A DNA stretch of 64,000 bases from Septoria linicola (taxonomy: Eukaryota > Ascomycota > Dothideomycetes > Mycosphaerellales > Mycosphaerellaceae). The notes under the pieces are model-generated. The model was not told the origin of the DNA. It saw only the letters and a program-made list of their open reading frames with translations, and did no database searches. A program made the translations under genes and the position numbers. This document shows positions 50,337-62,800 of the stretch, piece by piece. The stretch spans positions 2,728,001 through 2,792,000 of the forward strand of contig CP099419.1 in assembly GCA_024114885.1 (NCBI GenBank), in the 5' to 3' direction. Every line of letters begins with the position of its first letter. Position 1 is the stretch's first letter.

Positions 50337-53083
50337 CTACAACTTGTCGTAGTAGTTGTCGTAGCCTGGCACTTGAGGCTTGAGACCCTTGCGCTTTCGC
50401 ATGTCCTCGACAACCTTTCCTGGGTTGGTCGTTGGGTCGAGCACCGATCCACCGGGCAGAATCTGCCAGTGGTCGAACACTGATTGTGGGAAAGCCTGGC
50501 CAGAGGTGTTGGAGCGGAGATCTGCGTTGAAACCGAACGACTCGTTGACAGGCAGGTAAGCCTTGATGTTGAACAGTGGAGTACCTGGACGCTGGGCCTC
50601 CTCGAAAACGTGACCTCTTCGGCGGGTGAGCACACCGTAGATACCACCCATAGCCTGCTCTGGAACCTGGATCTCGACCAAGAAGACTGGCTCGAGAAGA
50701 CCTGGGTCGGCGAGAAGAGTGGCGGCGTAGAGCACACGACGCGCCGTTGGGATGATTTGACCACCACCACGGTGGATGGCATCGGTGTGGAGGGTGACAT
50801 CCATGATGTTGAAGCGAACATTGCGCATTGGCTCCTCGGCGACTGGACCTTCCTTGGTGGCCCACTGGAAACCAGACACGACGGAATCCTTGATTTCGCT
50901 GAGGTACTGGACGGCCTTGGTCTGGTCGACAAGCAAGTTGGCACCGTTGGTGTCTGGGCCGAAACACCAGATCTTACGGGCATCAGTCACATCCCAACCG
51001 TGGTCGTCGGCGAGGATACGGGCACGAGCCTTGAAATCGTCACGTGGGCCGATCTTGCCAGACTCAATGTCCTTGGACACCTCCTCAGCCATAGGAGTGG
51101 CGGTGACGTAAAGACGGTTGTGCTTGTTTGGCGACTTGGACAGAGCAGTCATGCTCGAGTCACCTCCGACGGTCTCACGGTACTGGACGACTGGGTCGGA
51201 AATGCGGAGTGGGACACCAGCGTGGTCCTCCTCGAGATCCTTCAAGCAAATCTCCAAGTGCAACTCACCGGCACCAGCGACAACGTGCTCACCGGACTCG
51301 GAGATGAAAGTCAAGACACATGGGTCAGACTTGGACAGGCGCTTGAGACCTTCGACAAGTTTTGGCAGATCGTTGGCGTTCTTGACCTCGACGGATCGCT
51401 GCACAACGGGCGAGACAGAGAACTTCATGACCTTCAAGTTGTGCGAGGTCTCGTCGGTGGTAAGAGTACCAGACTTGAGCAAGAACTGATCGATACCGAC
51501 CAGACCAAGAATGTTACCGGCTGGCACATCCTCGATTGGGTCAGTGTAACGACCCATCATGAGAATGGTACGCTGGATGGACTTGACGAACAAGTCGGAC
51601 TTGCTGCCAGGAACGTAGTTTGGTCCCTGAATGCGGACCTTGAGACCAGAGCGGGCAGTACCAGAGAAGACACGGCCGAAAGCGTAGAAACGACCCTTAT
51701 CAGAGGTTGGCACCATCTTGGAGACGTACAACATGAGAGGTCCCTTGGGGTCACAGTCGCGGATACCGATGGCGGATGCATCATCTGGAGGACCCTCGTA
51801 GAGAGTCTCCATACGGTAGCGCTGGGCAGTTGCTGGAGATGGAAGGTGGAGAATCATCATCTCCATGAGCGCATCAGCGGCTGGCAAGAACTTGCGCATG
51901 ACAACCTTGAGGAGCTGCTTGCCCTCGAGGTCCTTCTCGTCACCGACAAGCTTGACCTCAAGCTTCTCGAGAAGCTTAGGAGTCTCCTCCTTCTTGAAGT
52001 TCATGATGTTGTCGAAAATGCGGAAAATGGGATCCAAACAGAACTGGTTGAAGGCACGCTCAGCACCCTCTGGGTTCTTGGTCCACTTCTTGGCCTTTGC
52101 GTTGAAGTAAGATTCGCCCTTTGAAAGTCGTTAGTTTCAGATTTTCCATTCATCGCCACAACCGTGATCAGCTTACCCAAAGACGGTCCATCATCTTGTT
52201 CTTGTCAACACCAAACTTCTTGGCGTACTTGACGGCGAACTGGCGGATGGTGAAAGCCCAGCCGTGAAGACCGGAACCGAAAGCGACGGTTCCCTTCTCT
52301 GGGAAGACCTGGACATCTCCGAGAGTCTTGTCGAAGTATGTGGAGATGACGACGTTGACGGACTCGATGACACGAGAGAAGTTCTGGTACAGATCTTCCT
52401 TGGACAGCTGCAGTTCGAGCAGAGCACGGTCGACCTTGTTGATGATGACGACTGGCTTGATACGCTCACCAAGAGCCTGTCGGAGCACAGTCTCGGTCTG
52501 CACACACACACCTTCAATGGTGTCGACGACGACAAGCGCACCATCGGTGACACGGAGCGCAGCAGTAACCTCAGATGAGAAATCAACGTGACCTGGCGAG
52601 TCGATCAAGTTGATCAAGAAGTCGTTCTTGTCGCTCTTGTCGGTTGGGATGACAATGTCCTTGAGGTCCTCAATGTCGTTCAAAGTACCGTACAGAGAGA
52701 TGGCAGTCGACTTGATTGTGACACCACGCTCTTGCTCGTCTGCACGAGTATCTGTGAATCGTGCCGAACCGGCGTTCTTGGCTGAGATGATACCGGCACG
52801 CTGGACGAGCGAGTCGGTGAGGGTGGACTTTCCGTGGTCGACGTGGGCAATGACGGACATGTTACGGATGTTCTTTGGGTCGTCCATGAGGGTACGGATC
52901 TCCTCGACGGTGAAGCTGTGCAGCCATCATGTCAGCTCAATGCCCCTCGCTCTCAGTGTGGATGTGAATTTCCAGCATGTCTCGCAGCTCGAGGGCGCAA
53001 GAAAACATCGCAATTGAGCCTCTGCCACCCCGAATATGCCACTGTGACCTCGTCCCCGTCTTTCTGACGACTTACTTGACCAT
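50337..53083 (-). CDS. EFT1: Translation elongation factor 2 (eEF2)
   Basis: Three exons (53076-53083, 52177-52915, 50337-52118) give exactly 842 residues, the length of yeast eEF2. eEF2 is the GTPase that drives ribosomal translocation. Exon 1 is only 8 nt (ATG GTC AA) with a GTAAGT donor; exon 2 restores NFTVEEIRTLMDDP. The P-loop is AHVDHGKST near residue 30, the switch regions include RGVTIKST and DSPGHVDF, and NKVD is the base-specificity motif. The diphthamide site is the second His of LHTDAIHRGGG, about residue 698, and the protein ends in DNYYDKL as in other fungi. Codon use is strongly biased, as expected for a highly expressed gene, which also produces a long spurious antisense open frame. 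The ATG context (CCAAGATGG) is strong. Confidence 0.98.
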
Positions 53084-53893
53084 CTTGGCGGTGTTGTGGG
53101 TGGTATGTCCTTAGAGGAAAGAGTTTTGATCGTGCGTTTCTCCGCTGCGAGTTCAGTCTCGCACACGAAGTCCTCGAAGTTGTATTGTGCCTGCAATGAT
53201 AATCAGCGTCAGTCGACAACGGCGCCAGGCAGATGGGCGGTGGTGGGCGGGCTGATAAGTACCTGTCGAGGCGCTTGAGGAACGAGCGGTGATGATGAAG
53301 AGAGGCGGCAACGCACTGAGAGGAAAATTGCTGGCCGGCAAGGCGGGGCACAAAGTGGGCGGGAGCGAACGCCAAGCCTATTCGAGAAGCACTAGGTTAG
53401 CACGAAGCATCGCCACGACGAATTGGAAATCACCACCACAATCAGCAAACATCACACACCGCAGGCACGAATCGAGCGATACTGACAAGACATGGACATG
53501 TGAGTCCACTGAGAGTTCACTGTGCCAGGTGTGAGTCACAATCCAGATGGCACAAACGCAGCGTGTACTACTGTGAATCCGGGGTTAACCATCTTAATCC
53601 GCCCACGATAACACGTGCACTCCACTGTCGCTCGAGATCATTACTTCGTGTTCGTGCTCGAGCTCACCACGAATTGCGAGACGTCTGCTGAGTGGTGAAA
53701 TTTCCGGAAACATGCCGGTTCATATGCTGTCTGGTACAGTCATGCTGATCTTGCAGCATCATACTGGCTGCGTTCAAATGCTATGCTATGCTATGCGTTC
53801 TGTACACCACACAAAGTTTCATTAACACTTTTGCCTTAACGCCTCGCTAATAAGTACTGAGCAGAAAAAACACACTCAGTCTCACTCACTCAC
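53084..53893. promoter_or_regulatory. EF-2 promoter and CSF1 3' flank, with simple repeats
   Basis: These 810 bp should contain the strong EF-2 promoter. A GCTAT pentamer run lies near 53779-53796 and a TCAC tetramer run near 53880-53896 touches the CSF1 stop. No gene is supported. Confidence 0.45.
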
Positions 53894-56800
53894 TCACCCT
53901 CCAGCTGCACCACCAGCACTACTGCCAAGGATCTTTCCATAAGCATCTTCCACCTCTCTACACACCTCTAACAGACTAACAATGATGATTTGATGCACCA
54001 CATTGGGCAATCTCTCTCTGTGCAGCCCAATCCATTCCAGCGGCGGTGTAGCCTCGCCCATGTCCCTCAACTGCGGCGTCTCAATTACGGGCGGCTCCAG
54101 GGCATAATACTCGTACTTGCTCTGAGGGAGATTGATCTCGGCTGTGATCTTTTCTTGCTGCTGTTCGCCTTTTGCGCCAGCAGTGCTAGATGGAGAAGCT
54201 TCTATGTTGTCGATATCCGCAGATGCAGAGTCGTCGCCTCCCGAAGCTGAAATCTTGACAGCGCTTTCGGGCAAACTCTTTCCCAGTCTCGAGGCCAAAG
54301 CTCGCGAATGGGACGTCCACATGCCTTTGATGAAATTGATACGGCTCAAGTTCCAGCCTACATCAATCTTTCCATCGAATAGGGATTTGAAAATGTATTC
54401 CACTTCATTTCCCTTTGGTGGCTGCCAAGTCTGCATACTGGCAACAACCTTGGGAACCCTGAGAATGATGCCGCCTTTGGCGTTCAGAGCATTGTTGATC
54501 ACTTCGTCGACTGTAATCTCGAGTGCTTTGGGCACGGCGGTCACACGACGAGTCGCTGAAAGTGCAACTTGAAGTTGGCCCAGAGTCATGCCTAGGCCAC
54601 TTGTAATTTGACCACGCTCGAGGCCGACGGCGAAACGAGCTTGAATGTTGTTAGCCTCCAGCTTCAGCATTTGGCTGTCGAAGAAAGTGCCAGGGTACAC
54701 TCCGAAGCATATGGCGCCCATCGTGACCACGACATCTGTGTGCAAGCTAATCGTGGTCTTCTTTGGCTGCTGTTCGGCAACTGGCGATTCTGGTATTGCA
54801 GGACCGAATCGAGTGGGCACAACGGTGCTCTCTCTGCGGATGTGCTTTTCAATGTCTTTCAAACTCTGGGTATACGCGGTCTGCTTCTCTTGGATCAGAC
54901 GATCAAAGGCCTGGTACAAGCCTACAGCTTGAGCTGGACTGGTGGACGTGCAGAACACATAGGCTTTACCACAGTCAACCACAGCAACAAGACGATCAGC
55001 CTTGCCGGCGGAGTCGCGCACATTGTACATCAAGAAATCAAAGTTCTCAATGTCTCCGAAAGCAAAAGCTTGGTAGTCGAAAGCGGCCTTTGCTCGTAGC
55101 TTGTTGAAGCCGACGGATGCTTGAATGAGTGGTGTTCTTCTCAACGTGGCCTCTGTGGATCGTTCGGGCCACTTGATAGAGGTTCTGATGCCAAGCTTCT
55201 CCAATAAGATAAAACCGCTCATACGTCCTGTGCTGTTTGTTGCCATTTCGTCAAGACCGATGCACAAGTTCTGTTCCCAGTTTGATGACTTCTGCTGACT
55301 AGCCCACAGGTTTGTGATTGTGAAAGATGACTTGCCAATGCTTTGGCCCAGGTCCAGGTCTACCGCCAGCTTTGTGATGTTCACCGTTGCATTCCACGGG
55401 AACGCAGCAGCGGCAGCTATGCTCTGGTATCTTTGCACCGCGAAATGGTCAGACCCCTGCTGTGCAGTAGCCGTCGGCTGAGGGCTGGCAGCTCCGGTAT
55501 TGCGTATCTCAGGTGGTAGCCAGATCTCTCTGAACAGTAACAGATCCTGAAACTGCTTGCCGTTGATCGCAATTCTTGTTGGGTTGACGTTCAGAACGGC
55601 GGAGATCCCTGCAGTGCCGCTCAAGTGCTTGTTATTCATTACAGACATGACGATAGAATCCATATCGTAGCTGAAGGTGGGTTCTCGGGAATACATGTGC
55701 TTGACCTGTGCCTTGAGCCCTGTCAAAACGGCAGACATGGCAAAGAAATGGCCGTGTTCATCCGAGTCAATCGTGTTCATGGTGATGTAAAAGTCCTCCA
55801 GTGACGCCTTTGCATCTACTCTTGCAATGGGCTGGCAGCTCAGCCCGAACTCCTGTTTGGCAATACGGAAACCTAGATCCACCTTGGTCTTGCCAAAGAT
55901 CTTCGCAGGAGTCGTCGTCACTATCTCGCCGTAGTCTTGGTCTCTGTGTCGACCTTTATCGTCGCTCGTTGCTGGTGTATCCGTGGGCGCAGGAGGCGTC
56001 TTTGCTCTTTCATCCCTCTGCATTACGTCCTTGATGCTATTAGACACCTCCAAAATAAGTGGCACCACATTAGGCGCCAGCAAGTTGCTGGATGCTTCGA
56101 CCATGATCTCTGTATTGACCGTAGGCTGCGAGTCGTGCGTGTTGTACTCCATCTTCAGACCAATTCCAGGTGCAGTCAGGGTCATCTGCATCAGAGCGCC
56201 CTCCGCCGCAAACTGACCATACCTGCCGTGCTTTGCGCCTTGCTGCTGTGAGGCCGCTGCAATCGTGGATAGATTATTGCCCTTCGAACCGGAGCCTTGC
56301 ATGTACACCTGAGCTCCAGCGAAGTCGGCCTCGACCAGTACCGAGCGAATGCGTTTTGTGTCTAGTGGCATCTTTCTTTGCGCTCCCGAGCTCGTAGGCG
56401 TGCTTTGCCATGTCGCTGTACCTTGCTTGAACCTCTGAATGGCTACCTCGATCGATCGCTGCGCGGCAGCAACGGGTAGCATGAACTTGGATTCAAGGCG
56501 TAGGTCCAGCGGTCTTCCAGTAGCCTTGAATGCAAGACTCCAAGCCTTGTTCTGCTTCCAATATGCAACACTGAACCCAATCTCTGGCAGCAGAGCAGAG
56601 TTGAGCGCACGACGCTGCTTACTATCTTGTACCTTGGACAGTTGCAGCTGCATGTCCTGGATCGTAAGTCGTGCTTCGTGACCTCCGCGAGTCGTGAACT
56701 TGACGCTGGAGATAGAGAAGACGAGATCTTCAACTTGAGATCCTCGCTGTGTAGCGAACGAATTGTCAACGAGCCATGCAGCTTGGATCTCGGTAAGCTC

Positions 56801-59800
56801 GATTGTCGTTGTGATTGATAGAAGGTCCTCGGGTGAGAACGGCATTTCTTCGTCCTCCGTCCAGTCCTTCTTGCCGCTCACGCGCTGTATGATAGTCTGT
56901 CTTCGCTCGTCTCTCAGCTTGCGCAGGTACTCGACTTCCTTCGACAAGTCCAGATGCTTGATTCGATCTTGCAAGTGGTTGATGACATCGACGATAATGG
57001 CGGCTGTGTCTGGATATGCGTTGACCGAGATGCCATCGCTGCGTAGCTGCAGTTCTCGGTGCACAATTCCGTCGACGTTGGCAGTATTGTTGAAATGTAA
57101 CCTAATATCCAGTGTAGCATTGCCACAGGGCCGTATCTTACCACGGTCATTGATACGCAAGCTTGCTCCGATATCTTGCACGTGTGCTCGAATCTCTGGT
57201 ATGAAAGGATTGGCGTCTTTCGATGCAGCTCGGTTGGAAGCGGTAGCATGTAGTGGACCAATGCCGAACTCGACTTCAGCCATTGCCCTTCTATGATGTT
57301 GAGTGGTAGGCGTACTTGCAGAGACTCTGATGCCAAGAAGGGCCAATCGAGCATCGAAGCTGATTCGCTGGGCCTTTACAGGCTTACTCTTTGCCTCACG
57401 TCCGTCTGGGAAGACTTCCGCTACACGATTCTGGATGTCTTCAACACCAGACTTGATTGCTGAGATGACATTTTGTACTTCATCTTGGTTGATTACAGCG
57501 ACAACCCCCTGAACCGCACCAGCGTCGACCTCGACCTTATCGATCGTGGTCGAGACAGAGACAGACGTCTCGTTTTTGCCAATTTCGAGCCCAACGTGAC
57601 CATTGATTGGAGGCACGTCCAGCAAGCCTTGAACATGCCGGTCGTTGGTAGAAGTGTTCACAAAAGCATGGTTCATGCGGCCAACGTCGAAATCGATGCT
57701 GAAGACTTGCTCCTTCATGAGACTTGGCGCGACTTTGAGACTTGCAGCAACGCCGTCCAATTGGTACCCAAGTGCTTGCAACAGCGAGACCTCGAGATGA
57801 ATGTTTCCAGCCAAGATCGCAACGTGCAGCTTTGGCGATAGACTCGAGGTAGTCGTGCAAGAAGTGCTTGTGGTCGTTGTCTTGGTTGGCACGATCTGCA
57901 TTTCTGCACCTTGAGAGGGCGACGAAGCTGGCCGTACCAGAGTGTTTTGAGCTCTCTCCACCAGCCGTTGAACTTGCGCGACTTCGTCGGCGATGATGGC
58001 GTCCACTAAGTGTAATATGCCCGGCACTTGCTCATCAACCGATATGCGCAGATCCTCATAGGCGATGGCGAGAGTGATAGTGGGAGGTATCTCGACCCCA
58101 CTCGCAGCTTGGAGATGGTCAATGTACAGACTAGGCGACGTTAGGAGAGTTTGCCATATGCGAGAAGAAGGTCCATGGACTTCTGTGATGGCAGTGTCAA
58201 CGTTAAGGATAACACTGGCGCACTGGCCTAGCTGCTCGCTAGCCTGGGTTGTACCAATGACTGACAACTTCATGCCATCGACACGAGAAAGGTGCCGGAC
58301 GTTGATACTCTGGAGCTGCAACGTGCCAGTATCGGTAGAGACAACAACGTGGACGTCATGTCGGGCGAGACCGTCCTCAAGTGCTTGTTGTGCAGTCCTC
58401 TTTCCGTGTCCTTTCAGCTTGACTTCGGCTTCCTCAATCTGATCCTTCAGTTGCAGCACATCTTCTGCTATTCTGAATAGTGCCCAATCTAGATTGAAGG
58501 CAATCGTGTGCGTGTTTGCCTGGAGCAAAGTGCTCATTCTCTTGTTCTCTTCTAGAAGCATCAATCCTTCTGGCTTAGTGGGCGGAGTATTCTCGACTCC
58601 AAGAGAAGTGTCCTCGAGCACGATTTCACTGGTGCCAGCATCGTTCTCGATGGCGATGCGCAAAAGCTCAGACCTGAACGTCACTGTGATTGGCTTGCGC
58701 TCATACGGCTCTAGCTTTCTCTTTTCCTCTGCGCCGAAGAGGAGCTGAAATGCCATAGTTTGATTGACGTACGGCACATCCCAATTGCGCCATTGTGTCC
58801 AACTTTCAAGCACTTTCATTGGGGCATCTTGCGGACAGTCGAGCTTGGACGATTTGTTGTGAGTGGCCAAGTTTTGCATCTCGTCCTTTGGCAAGTTGAG
58901 CATGATGTAGCGGAATCTGGTAAGTATCTTCCAGCTATCAGTATTCCGGAAGTGTCCCGGGAATGCTCGTAAGATGAACAGCATGCGGGCCATGAATGGC
59001 GGATCGCTTATTTCTTCGCTGTTGTGCGTCAACACATACGTCAAATATTGGAGACGTTTCATGCTCTCATCCGCGATATCTGTAAACTTGGCCTCGATAT
59101 CTTTGACCACTGGTATGAGCTTAAGTGCGAGTAGCGTGAGATACTGTGCTTGTGCGCCAGCGACGTTAGCTGATGTGTCCCGTAGAGAGACGTGGAAAGC
59201 CTGTGTGTTAGAAAGCGCCAGCCAAACGAGCACATCCTCTATCCTCAGCGACACAGCAGGTTTTGCAGCTATCTCGTCCTGAACCTGACAAAGTGTGAGG
59301 TCCAGGCCGCTGAGTAGCGTGTGGAGGGATACCTCCTGCGAAGGGTTTTGCTCTGAGGGAGTGCTCTTGATCCGAACAGAAGTCTCGAGAGCAGTCAACT
59401 TGATGTCGGCCTGATCTGCAATCGCATCTTGATGTTCGTTCATGATCGCAACACGCATATGCGCAGCAGGAAGAGTGGCCTGGATCTCAAGCACAGATTT
59501 GTCACCAGTCCGAGCAGCTTGCTGATTCTGTATGGTGCCCATGACGCTCATCTGGAAAGCATCCATGACTTCCTCGGGATTCTTCGGTATCACCTTACTG
59601 ACCAATTTGGCAGCAGTGATGGCGACATGGGGCTCAATGTAGGCTCGTAATCCAGGTACAATCTTTATCAACACGCTAGTATGTTCGGCGCCTGAGTCAA
59701 CGGTCGGATTGTCAATTGCCGTAGAGATGGCCGAGGCGCTGGAATCCGCACTGTTGTCGCTTGGCGTGGCGAATGGCGGTACACTTGTTTCATCAGGCGA

Positions 59801-62800
59801 TATGGTTTCGAGTGGGAAATATGGTTCAGAATACGGACTCGAAAAGGCCATCGTCGAAGATGGTAGTCCGAGCTGAGCACGCTCTGCATCGTCAGGCAGC
59901 ACACTGTGCCGCCTCGAAGGCGTTCGATCGGAAGATGACGAGCGGCTGCCTACATGCAAAGAATGGAATGAAGCTGGATTCCTACTGCCCGAGTCCTCGG
60001 GACCTCTATTTGCGTGCTTTGGCCGCTCTAACATGGCCGATGGGCGACCGTGTCTGATTGAGCCAGATAGCGAGGATACGGATGATTTATTGAGGAGCCG
60101 TCTTTTGCTGGCCGCACTTCCAATAGATTTGACAGACTGCGGTCGGGTGTTAATTCCAGCCAAAGTGATGGGCGCGGGCATGGGTGGATATGGTGATGCG
60201 GGTGCCTCAAACGGCAGTTCATCCTCTGGCCGGACAGGAGCATCGATCTCTGGGCGTATCAAAAAGGGGAACCTTCCTGTACGCTGGTCGTGAAGCCGGA
60301 AGTGAGCCTGCTGCTTTCTCGTTTCTAGCTCGAAGTGCGCCGCCCTGCCAACCACATCTATCGACACGCCAGTCTGCAAGAATGCATACGTTCGCACACG
60401 CTTCTTGCGTGACTCCTGGGCACGATGCCTCGAAGCACTCCGAGCATCGACACAAGCAAAAGTGATGAGTGGTACCAGCACGTTGACTCGCTGTGAGAAC
60501 GTCTTGCTGGCCCAACCAGCAACATCGACTCTGACCGGCTCAAGATCCAGCAATAACGCATCTTTGCCAACGTGCAACCACAGACGCACCGTGTCTGTAC
60601 GCACTTGAACAAAGCTTGCGTCCAATGCCACAGCGGGCGACACAATTGGAAGCGCGTTTTCTGCATCATCTAAGGCGAACACAATCGCTCTACCTGCGAG
60701 TGCTAGGTCCCGCACAAACCGACTGGACATCTCTCCCGAGATCTTGCCGATGTCAATGTCCCATTGACTCACGTATGCATCTTCATTGGGAGGTAAGCCG
60801 AATGCGCGATGTCCATTCAGGTCAACGTGTGAGCACCAGAACTGCGTGCTCGACTCTGTATCAGCAGGCGACTCCTCATCATCATCGGATGTCGATACTC
60901 CCGTCAGGAAACTGATGGGCGATAATTGTAAGCCCATGTCAAGATAATAGCTTACGATACGTAGATCCAGGTCTGCTCGAGGCAGATCTATACGCACGAA
61001 CTCTTTGCACGAGTACAGGCTGGTGGGCAGCAACACTGTAGCCTGTTCAGCAACGATGCACAAGATCACATCGAGCTCGTTGATAGAAGTTGGCTTGGGG
61101 AAACTAGCCGTCTTTGCGTTGGCCTCCTGGAAGTCATCGCTGGCGTCCTGAAACTCCTCCAGTGTCTTGAAGTGCATGTAGTCGCCAAAGTAATTCTCCT
61201 TGACACTCACAAGTTGGCGCACAAAGAATCCAAACGCCTTCAAGGTCAAGCCTGTGCCGACCAGGTCCATACGTAGGGCGTCTACATTGCCCACTCGCGC
61301 TTCTTGATTCGCAGTGTACGAGCCGTTGAGTGTAAGCTTAGGCAAGGTGACCATGGTTTTATCCTCGACAAATACGCTGAAGGTACTCTTGGGAGGGCTG
61401 AGCATTCGCATACTCATTTCTGTGGCCAGCACGTCGAAGGTGATGCGGTTCGTCTTGGGTCGATAATTCTTCATCGGGATGCCCAGCACGGCGTGCATCT
61501 GACCCTGAAGCGTAAGGAAATCGTTCTTATCGAGATCCGCCGGGTCGTTGATTATATTAGCGTCATTAACATTAAGGTACATTGTGAAGTTCTTGAAGTT
61601 CAGGTCCAGCTGATAGTTGTATGGCACAAAGGTGTAGAATTCAGAAACGGCTCCAGAGCCCCAGTCGTTGACGAGGTCGATGATCAGGAAAAGGTGATCT
61701 CTCAGAATGAAAAGCTCCATGTCATTGATGACAATCTTGAAGGGCCAGTCGCGCAGAGTGTTCCACGTGATGGGTTGCGATATATCGGCCGCAACAGTGA
61801 CCGGGCCAGAGCGCCATAATAGACCATGGTTGACGCTGCTGTTCATTTCCAAGCTCTTGACATCAACATCAAGACTGTTTTGGTATCCGGTTGCGCGAGG
61901 ATACATATCCATGGTATAATTGACAACGGAATCTTTCTTCACCACGATGTCCAGCCAAGCATAAGGGCGTGCATCGATGGCCGCTGGTCCTTGCTTCCCC
62001 TTTCGGCGCCTGCCATGTCGCTTCCAGCCCGACTTCCCACCACGATTGGAAGCGGAGTCTGCTGATTTCTCCTTGTTGGCACGGCCCTTCCACTTCGAAT
62101 CTTTCGACTCTTCTCGTGTTGGTATACGCAGGACAACGTCTTCCTCGACGATGACTTTGATTTTCATCACAGTGGAGACACGTAGCTCGCCAGGCTTCAG
62201 GACCTTGGCAGGTGTGCCATCCACAAAAGGAGCCGGGAAGAAAGACTGTTGGATGTTGATGCGTTGTCGGTCTGCCCAAGGACCATATACAACCACACCG
62301 CCATGCACGCCGATGTCCATGCCATACTCTGGGGGCGCACTCCCGTTGATATCGTCCTCATAAGTAGACCCGAGAAGTGTATCGCTGTCCAGGGAGCCAT
62401 TTGGCACTTGACCGGGCATGTCCCAATAGAAGCGCATAGTGACCTTGTCCACGTCCACTAGCTGCGTGGCTTTGGCATACTCGACCTTTTGCCATTCCTC
62501 ATGCTCGTTCACTTCATGGTCATCCAGATATCTGCGCAACCCATGCCATTGTCCTTTGCCTGGTAGTTGATCAAGAGGAGCAGGTCCAGCCTGCCCAAGC
62601 ACGGAGCCTTCCTTGATGGATGACGTGCGGATCGACGCGGTGTCAGTATGCCTGCGCTTGAATAGGCCACAGATTCTACTCCAGATGCTTTGTGCGCCCT
62701 TTCTGATGACGGGGTCTGGCGCAGGTGAGACTCCCAACTGCTTTTCGCGCAGAATTCTATGCGCAGCGTCCAGCTGGTACTCCTTGAAGTCGCGATTGGG

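Noticed and set aside
50484..52124. 546-codon plus-strand open frame antisense to elongation factor 2
   Set aside because: It is the exact reverse of EF-2 exon 3. Strong codon bias in a highly expressed gene removes stop codons from the opposite strand, and the translated sequence has no domain.
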